In this document: one piece after another, positions 57,069-64,000 of the stretch
Layout of the letters: each line of letters opens with the position of its first letter
Position numbering within the stretch: the stretch's first letter is position 1
Origin: Vitellaria paradoxa
Taxonomy: Eukaryota; Streptophyta; Magnoliopsida; Ericales; Sapotaceae
Assembly: GCA_019916065.1 (NCBI GenBank)
Contig: CM034233.1
Location: 45,076,173 to 45,140,172, forward strand
Reading direction: 5' to 3'
DNA: 64,000 bases
Position numbers and translations under genes: made by a program
Notes under the pieces: model-generated
Seen by the model: only the letters and a program-made list of their open reading frames with translations
Database searches by the model: none
What the model was told of the DNA's origin: nothing

Positions 57069-58780
57069 AAAGGGGGGGAGAATGTAATACCCCAAAATTT
57101 CGTGTTAATATAATTTGATGGTTTTAACATGTTTTGGGCATGTTAGTATGTTAATTAAGTAAGTTAGTCATTAAAGATGACTTGGGGGTGTGAATTTTGG
57201 AAGAATTGGGCAAAATAGCTCAAAAGTCAACATTTTGACTCGGGGGCATGCAGAGGGGCGCCCAAGGTAAAGGAAGGGTGCCCATAGTCCATGAGGGGTG
57301 CCCTACTTGTACAGAAAATCAGCAGAAGGGTGTTCTTTGCATTTTTCAACCGAGACTTAACCCTATTGACACCTATACTAGCTAGGGGTGAGGGAAGGCC
57401 TGAGAATTACTATTTAGAGGTTTTAAATATTGATAATATATATATATATATTAGATTGATTTGATGCAAGAGAGAGAGAGAGAAGTTGCTTGGGAGAGGG
57501 AGAACCGGGTGAGAAGTAAAAGAAGAGCAAAGGAAGACCAAAGGAGGAACCGGTTGGGTTTTCATAGGTAGGTCTTCCGAATCTTCATAGAATTCAAATT
57601 CCTTTTACAAGATTGAAATTAGAACCCTAAGAAACCTTCCTATGTTATTCATTTTTAGTTTTGATCAAGGAGGGAGGAGATTGACCTCATCAAAGTTTGA
57701 GGGTTTGGAAGCTCAAGGCACCCCTTTGTTGATCTATCTTTTTACCACTCAAGCTAGGGATTTCTAGTCTCATCTTAGCATATATGAGATGTATTTGAGC
57801 TAGTAAACACTTCTATGAAATTTATTTAAGATTTTGAAACCTTGGAAGTGGAGTTTGTGTGGATGAATGGTTGTGTGTATATATATGTATAGGTTGGAGC
57901 TAGATTTTTGTATTGAAGAAATGAATGGATTAAAATTTGTTTTGATGGACTTTTTAGAGTTTTCTAGGTCCTAGACAACTCAAGAAAAAATAAGGTATTA
58001 GGTTAGATATTGGATTAGGCAAAGTTTGGAACCCAAAAACATGCATTAGAGCTTGAACCGGAGCAAATTAGCTTTCTGGACAACAGAGGGGCGCCCATGG
58101 GTTTTGGTGGGGCGCCCATGGCCCTTGAGGGGTGCCCATGATCTTATGTGGGGCACCCATGACCCCTCAGGGGCGCCCATGAACTTTTGGAGGGGCGCCC
58201 ACAGAGACCAGAACACCTTTCCTGATTTTTCTTAACTTGACTTCCTACCTTAGGATTATGAAGGGGTTGGTAACATGTTTGTGTGTAGAACTTTTATTTG
58301 ATTAATTGCATGGATTTTAAAATGGAAATGAGCTCTTAAACGTGATTAAGGGTTGATTATCTTAAACCTATGGGATTAAGCTTGTAAAGGGCGATGCTTG
58401 CTATCATGAATGAAATGAATTGGAAGCCTACTTTGAGACAAGGGTCTTAAACAAATTGAATTGTGAATATACCTTAATGTAAACTAAATGTTAAAGTGTA
58501 TGAACTTGTGATTGCTTTAATGAATTGTGATTTGGCAAAAGGGAGCTCATGTTTATAACATTGAAAGAGGTTAAATGTTTAATGATGCTTACTAAATGTT
58601 GTTATGTAATGAATCCTGGAATGAACCGGAATGTGGATTTGTGTTGTGGAAAAGTATATGATGTTGAATGTGGACCTGTGAATAATGAGATGTGATGTGA
58701 TGAATGATTGTTTGTGTGACGGGGGCCGTGGTGGGGTGTGGTAAACAGGAAGGGTTTAAGATTACCCTTGGGTTGAGAGT
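57069..58780 (+). mobile_element. C polypurine tract and 3' LTR, left part
   Basis: AAAGGGGGGGAGAA (57069-57082) abuts TGTAATACCCC at 57083. The LTR follows the 5' copy closely to 58780, equal to about 50150, where F is inserted after AGAGT (58776-58780, left TSD candidate). Palindrome arrays here have two units fewer in each cluster. No gene. Confidence 0.9.
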
Positions 58781-60683
58781 TGACCGCTATTAGAAAGTGC
58801 GCCTAAATTAACCCCCACGTGCAAGGATGTGCGGTGTAGTTTTAACTTGGTGAGTCCGAGGTCGAATTCACAGGGAGCCTACGTTATTTAGTGTCTAGGT
58901 TATAATGGAAATCCTAAATTTGAATGTAAACTAAGTTTGAAAGTTAATTAAAACTAATTCCTAGGGTTTTGCAAGTTCAAAATGTAAACTAAAACAAGTT
59001 AACAACTTATTACCAAAATTCCAGCAATTTAAAATTGATTTTTGATTCAAGGAATAAAATATTAGCTAAACGAATTTTTCCTAATTTAAATGCGCAGCAA
59101 AATAATCTAATCTAAAAACTGCAATGTAAATACTTCAATTAAATTAAACAAAGGCAATTCAATTAATAAGCAAATAAATTTGAGAAGTCCTTGATCCAAC
59201 TATCAATTCCGAGTAGTTTACGTCTTCACTATGGGATGAGTTGTAATACTTGCGTTAAAACCTAAATTAGGATTTATTCGAAAATTATTGAGAAAGTTTT
59301 AATCAAAAGCTTTTACCAGTGATTACAGAGAATATAGTCAAAAACTTCTATTTTCGAAGGGTTTTCAAACAATCCTATTCGAATTCGGATTCAAATCCAA
59401 TTCTTCTAGTTTATCCAAAATTATTAAGAAAGTTTTAATCGAAAACCTTTACCAGTGATTACAGAGAATATAGTCAAAGATTTTCGTTTTCGAATGTTTC
59501 TGAAATAAACTAATTCAAATTAGGATTCAAAATCTGAATTTTCAGTTCTTCAAAATTATTAAGAAAATTTTAATCGAAAACCCTTACCAGTGATTACAGA
59601 GAATATAGTTAAAGGTTTTCATTTTTGAAAGTTTTTGAAAGAACTGAATTAAGTTCTAAAAAGTGTAGATCCCTACGCATGAGCTTTTGCAAACCATGCG
59701 AAGGGTCTATGCAAACGTCTCAAAGTTGTAGACCCCTACGCATGAGCTTTCGCAACTCTGCGAAGGGTCTACGTACATCCCATAGATCAGAGTAAACTAC
59801 CCTTTCTTGATTCGTTGAATCAAGAACTAGGGTTTCTACGCTAGCATGATTTTAAACAAAATGAAAACAATAAACGTAAGCATAAACATTAAATCTACCA
59901 CTAGAAAATAATAAATCATATATTAAATTAACGAAACGAAAGTCAACTTACACGGTAAGCAACTCTGAAACTACATATTGAACGACTACGGCTGTAATGA
60001 AAACTACGAAGGTTTCGTAAATCCGTAAAAAACATTACACGAACCATAAAAATCTCTCAAAGCTACTCTATTTCAAAGAAAAACTAACCTAAAACTACAG
60101 AGAAAAGCGTAGGTGAAAAGTCCTCTTTTCTGCCGTCAAAGCTACATATTTATAGTGGAGATGAAAAACCCTAAAAATAAAGTTCATCCGCGCAAATAAA
60201 CCTTCTGTGGTCCGGACCATCCGTGGGGGGGTCCGGACCACAGTGTACTCCCTCTTCAATTTGTGTCTTGCTTCTGACAGCTTACAGTCTTCACCGTCCA
60301 AAGCATTTTTGACCTCGAATATGATGGATTTAGGCTTCGGCTATAACACAACAGTTGTAGCCCTTTTAGTCTTCTTTCCAACCCCGAAAGAATCAGGTCA
60401 ATCCGAGTTGTGAGTGAAAAGATATGGTCAAAATAGTGACAGGGTGTCGAGCTGGAACTTCAGCTGCACACCACTTCAACTATCTTGAACTTTGGACCAT
60501 TTTTTCCTCCTCGGAAGCCACTTTCAACACTGCTAATCTCACTTATTTTACCCTTTTACCTGCAATTAAGAGAATAAACACTATAAATAATAAAATAATG
60601 ATAAAACTTTGAAGTTAACTACTTAAATGCATTAATGAGTATCAAAATGTGGAGTTTGTAATTACACTTTTCAAGTGTAATCA
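58781..60683 (-). mobile_element. F 3' LTR
   Basis: On + it starts TGACCGCTATTAGAAAGTGC and ends AAGTGTAATCA at 60683; the right end is the terminal hairpin. A near-perfect palindrome pair 'tggtccggaccatccg' and 'ggtccggaccacag' lies at 60209-60243 and a TATA-like TTTATAG near 60149 (sense upstream/downstream order as in A). Length 1903 bp. No gene. Confidence 0.88.
59283..59645 (-). repeat. Three tandem 135-bp units, F LTR
   Basis: The core ACCAGTGATTACAGAGAATA begins at 59315, 59451 and 59586, spaced 136 and 135 bp. Each is flanked by complementary arms, for example CGAAAACCCTT before and AAAGGTTTTC after in the third unit. D2 and E have two units with the same spacing (136 and 133 bp). 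Confidence 0.85.
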
Positions 60684-61634
60684 CACCCCCCAACTTGAAC
60701 GTTGCTAGTCCCTAGCAATGCCCTTTATTAAAATGAAATGCAACTACCATCCTATTTCTCTTTTCGTTGGAAACACGGCTACACTTAGCTACATGCAGCA
60801 AGCCCTTTAAACCCCTAGGTTCCCCCTAGTGGACGAGTAAGGTCTTGTGAAAGTTTGCAGTGATGCTACCCACAAACATCTATGGCATGGTCTCAATGTG
60901 TCAAAAAGTAATCAAGATCAAAAATGAATCAAGCTCAAGCCCAACAAGTCACAAAACCCAAATATCATGTGTAATTCCCAAGTGCTAAGCATTAATGCAT
61001 GGACTATCAAAGTAGAAAGAGCATGTGTGCAAAATTGTTTCATTCATTCAACAAGGTTGCAAGAGCATAAACGGAATTAGGTTTTGACTTCAAATACTCA
61101 CAAGGTACCACTCATAGAAAGAAATTCACTCATCAAGGGTTCACACACACCTATTAGCATATGATGCTATCCTAATTGCACATAACCCCACAAATAATTG
61201 AGTGAACTAAAATGAAATTCAAAGTGGACAGCTCATAACCATGTTCCAATGCAAATGTAATAGATCACACCACACAACCTACATAAGACCACTACATGCA
61301 CAATAGAAAAGTTGCTTGCTTAGAATCCACTAGGTCTTTGTTTTGGTTGTAACTTGGCCAGGGGTAATGGTTAACAATGGAGGATATGGAAATCAAAGCA
61401 CATGTCTTGCGATAAATATGCTTAAGTGCGCACAAGTCCCGAACTACCCATTTCCTTTCTAAACCCCAACAAGGTTCCCAACAAGAAGCTTATTCACAAA
61501 CTTACGAACTACTCATGGGACATTCTCAATAATTCTAATACAATGCACAAGTCCGAACTACCCAAGCAAAAAGAAGTGAAAAACCTTTATTTTTTTTCTC
61601 TTTTTTTCTTCTTTTTTTTTCTTTTTCTCTTTTT

Positions 61635-61667
<33 letters not shown>

Positions 61668-62940
61668 GAAATAATGAAAATACATCAGCTAGATTCTCCA
61701 CCCAATATTTCCTCTCAATATGCCCTTAAAAATTTCCATTCCCAACCCCCATTCACATCATTGACATTAAGGCACTTTCACAACCCAAGACATGTGAGGG
61801 TAAGGCTAAAAGTGTGTGAATAAGGCTAAGGGATAATATATGAGGTGAGAACCAAGAAAAATATGTATATAAATATGTCACACACTTTATTTAAAAGGCT
61901 TCAAGTTGGTTCCTAGGATAATTCATAACCAAGAAAGGATAAAGACGCCCAACAATAGCAAAGATGGCCTAGCATCATGTTCAAAGCTCGTAACAACTCA
62001 TAATATGCCAAGTGAAACTAATGCAAGTGTGTGTGATGCAATTGGTGCATTGGAAACCAAAGTGAAGAATAAAAGAGCTGTGATTATGTGCAACCCCTCA
62101 AGGAAAGAATAATAGGCTCAAAAGCTCACCATTAAGGGGTATAAGTCTCCACCTAGTCCAAGAATGCTCAATTAACCAATGTCAAATAAAGTCTACTCCT
62201 AAGCACATAAACTTTTCACCATGATAGTCCAAAAATGCACAAAGTTATCACACACTCCACTTGAATTAGGTTTCCTATTAATGCTTGAACAAGACTCACT
62301 TATCACTCATTCACTCAATTCCACAATCAACCAAACCAAAAGGGCTAACATGTAGCTACAAATGTGCTAAATTCATGTATTCAAGATTAAGGATGCTCAA
62401 AAATTTTAAAAGTTTGCAATTTTGGCACAAAAGGTCATCATGCGAGCCCTACCCCCCAACTTAAAATTCACATTGTCCTCAATGTGAGAACCATGATGCA
62501 TATGTGGGTCCGTAGTGTGCAATAGTGAGCATGATGATGAGCATGAAACAATAACAACAAAGGCACAAATAAGAACAAAGCACAAATTAAACCAAGCATG
62601 CACCCATTATTTAAGCCACTTAAGGCATCACCCAATACACCCCCCAACTTAGATTCTACAGCACTCCCAATAACAACAATTATACATGTGAAGTACCAAT
62701 TGAAAGTGCAAAACTAAATAAAAGAAAGAGGAAGGATATTACCTCAAGTGCTTCCTTATTTGAAGAAAATAAAAGAACTTGGGCGCTTTATTCCTTTGAA
62801 TTAAATTGTACTAACAGAAAAATAAAACTTCTATGAGATAAAATGTTAGAATAAACAAATAAAAGTAAACTAAAAGAAAATTAAAATTTAATCTAGGCAG
62901 AAAGAAAACAAAAATAAATAAATAAATAAAATCTAATCTA
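60684..62940 (-). other. F 3' non-coding region
   Basis: No credible gene. Terminal polypurine complement 60684-60695, hairpin 60700-60720, conserved block 60770-60880, T/C-rich tract 61588-61668 (A-rich in sense), internal polypurine complement near 62451-62459 and hairpin CACATTG/CAATGTG (62469-62486). ORFs over the T/C tract are low-complexity artefacts. Confidence 0.78.
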
Positions 62941-63800
62941 CTAATATACAAGGGTTAATGCAAAAATATACTGTCCAACTCCTAATCTTTCCCAAGCCTT
63001 ACCAAATAGCTTTAGGAATAAAATATTCTTCTCGAGTCTAGGAGGTGCCAAGAATGAGTATGCTCTAGTGTAGAGAACGCTAGAGAATGTATGACCTTGT
63101 AGTGATCTTTGAACCACAAATAAGGCCTAAGATTATTTGCATATGTGAACATGGAATGTGGTTGAGTGTTTTCTAGTATCCCCTCAACACCTAAAAAATC
63201 AATGCAAACTACCTGTTGGTTTGATATCATGGAATTCAAATTCTCCTCACTAAAGCGAATAGCTTTCTCTAAAGGATCCTTGACAAATTCATGGTCCACG
63301 TAATCCTGGACCATAGATTCTAATAAATCTATTAGTTGTATATCAGGCACCTCTTTTGGTTGTTTGTTAACATGAAAGATATTCGTTTCAAACTCAATGT
63401 TACCAAAAGTCATTTTCATGGATCCATTCCTACAATTAATCAAAGCATTCGAAGTTGCTAAGAATGGTCGTCCTAGAATTACTGGTGTTTGATCAGGTAC
63501 AGATAAACTGGTAAGTGGTTGAGTATCTAGGATTATGAAATCCACTGGAAAATAAAAATTTTCCACTTGTACCAGTACATCTTCAATTATACCTCATGGG
63601 ACTTTAATTGATCTATCTGCAAGTTGCAAAGTCACACGGGTAGGCTTCAGCTCACCTAAACCCAATTGCTCGTACACTGAGTAAGGGAGCAAATTCACAC
63701 TCGCTCCTAAGTCAAGCAGTGCTCTACTAATATAATACTTCCCTATATAACAAGATATTGTAGGACATCCTGGGTCTTTATATTTAGGGGGAGTACGACA
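62941..63800 (-). pseudogene. pol: F protease fused to ORF2-like tail
   Basis: From 63800 down: 'YYISRALLDLGASVNLLPYS' with the Athila protease DLG site, 'LKPTRVTLQLADRSIKVP', TGA at 63596-63594, 'VILGRPFLATSNALINCRNG', 'DHEFVKDPLEKAI', then directly 'CIDFLGVEGILENTQPHSMF' and 'WFKDHYKVIHSLAF'. After a frameshift near 63020 it ends 'KNILFLKLFGKAWERLGVG', stop at 62941. The end matches D1 and D2 ORF2 (ENILFLKPFVDAWDREAVG). In A, the same protease is followed by an RT. The missing RT-integrase block suggests a deletion that founded this lineage. Confidence 0.75.
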
Positions 63801-64000
63801 TTATACTATGGCACTTGCTTGCTCAGTGAGAAATGCTTTCTCTTTGACATTTAAGCCCCTTTTTACAGTGCATAATTCTTTAAGGAATTTGGCATAAGAA
63901 GGGAATTGCTTAATTGCATCAAGGAGAGGTATATTAATTTTCACTTGTTTGAACACCTCTAGCAATTCAGCTGTTTGGGCTTCTTTCCTAGCTTTCAAAA
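63801..64000 (-). pseudogene. gag: F gag C-terminal end
   Basis: 'KEAQTAELLEVFKQVKINIP', 'KFLKELCTVKRGLNVKEKAF', ending TAA at 63803-63801. It is collinear with 10730-10895 in A. The TAA separates it from protease; in A the corresponding position also has stops. Truncated by the window edge. Confidence 0.8.

Larger units (their letters stand above)
48375..58780 (+). mobile_element. Element C, Tekay/Del-type chromovirus; rest of 3' LTR beyond the window
   Basis: 5' LTR 48375-51190, primer site, ORF0, gag, pol to 57028, polypurine tract, 3' LTR from 57083, interrupted by F at 58781. The LTRs look nearly identical by eye apart from palindrome-array length, so C is young. Same gene order as B2, but LTRs are clearly diverged from B, a separate subfamily. 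Confidence 0.9.
5486..64000 (+). mobile_element. Element B1, Tekay/Del-type chromovirus, split by A and C, continues past window
   Basis: Visible parts: 5' LTR (5486-7282 and 46332-47158), primer site (47162-47173), ORF0 pseudogene and the first 190 bp of gag (to 48374). A sits in the LTR with TSD GGCTT (7278-7282) and GGCTC (46327-46331); C sits in gag. The rejoined LTR would be about 2624 bp, matching B2 (2678 and about 2630). The rest of B1 must lie beyond the window if C and F are complete. B1 is the oldest insertion of the nest by position. Confidence 0.8.
58781..64000 (-). mobile_element. Element F: Athila-type element lacking RT and integrase, 5' part beyond the window
   Basis: 3' LTR 58781-60683, then on the minus strand terminal polypurine tract, 3' non-coding region, and a coding part (62941-64000) with gag end, protease and ORF2-like tail. 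Protease is followed directly by the tail; no RT, RNase H or integrase lies between them. Its other LTR and gag start must be past 64000. Confidence 0.85.

Noticed and set aside
61426..61674. 82-residue ORF ending in poly-Phe
   Set aside because: It is the T-rich tract of F read on the wrong strand; low complexity.

Overview
The window is a heterochromatic nest of flowering-plant retrotransposons. I found no host gene, tRNA, rRNA or CRISPR. Evidence for a plant genome: LTR retroelements primed by tRNA-Asp (Athila-type) or initiator tRNA-Met (Tekay/Del-type chromoviruses), a DUF4283-like LINE ORF1, and many stop codons that look like decay of methylated CG and CHG sites. The species cannot be named from this sequence.

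The insertions can be ordered from junctions and 5-bp target-site duplications (TSDs). Left edge: the 3' end of an Athila-type element X (1-2139), a minus-strand Athila-type gag scrap (2140-2990), an unclassified promoter-like stretch (2991-3640) and a minus-strand LINE ORF1 relic (3920-5472). Element B1 (chromovirus, + strand) starts at 5486 and runs past the window. B1 was split in its 5' LTR by A (Athila-type, 7283-46326, TSD GGCTT/GGCTC) and in its gag by C (chromovirus, from 48375). A was split by B2 (chromovirus, 13937-41514, TSD CTACC). B2 was split by E (solo LTR, 20426-21976, decayed TSD CATCA/CGTCG), D1 (gag-only, 23663-31377) and D2 (gag-only, minus strand, 31943-39199, TSD CTAGC). 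C was split in its 3' LTR by F (minus strand, from 58781 past the window end). The nest is four levels deep: B1 > A > B2 > D1/D2/E.

Coding content. Chromoviruses B1, B2 and C carry, between primer site and gag, an extra ORF of 198 residues (ORF0 here) with tandem zinc-knuckle-like motifs. It is followed by gag with two knuckles, protease, RT, RNase H, integrase and a chromodomain-like tail. Athila-type A carries gag, protease, a truncated RT, part of an integrase, a degenerate ORF in the env position and a small acidic ORF. D1 and D2 have no protease, RT or integrase; they encode gag joined to a second segment (ORF2) with short IDFLGVE repeats. F keeps protease but passes directly into the same C-terminal module, so D1, D2 and F look like parasites needing enzymes from an A-like partner. 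Every reading frame except D2's two overlapping ORFs carries stops or frameshifts.

The most interesting signals are non-coding: (i) helically spaced GGGCGCCC palindromes, 20-21 bp apart, in LTRs of two unrelated lineages; (ii) polypurine tracts directly preceded by a perfect hairpin, twice per Athila-type element; (iii) tandem hairpin units with compensatory stem changes in the LTRs; and (iv) ORF0. All coordinates, alignments and translations were made by eye; no search or folding was run.
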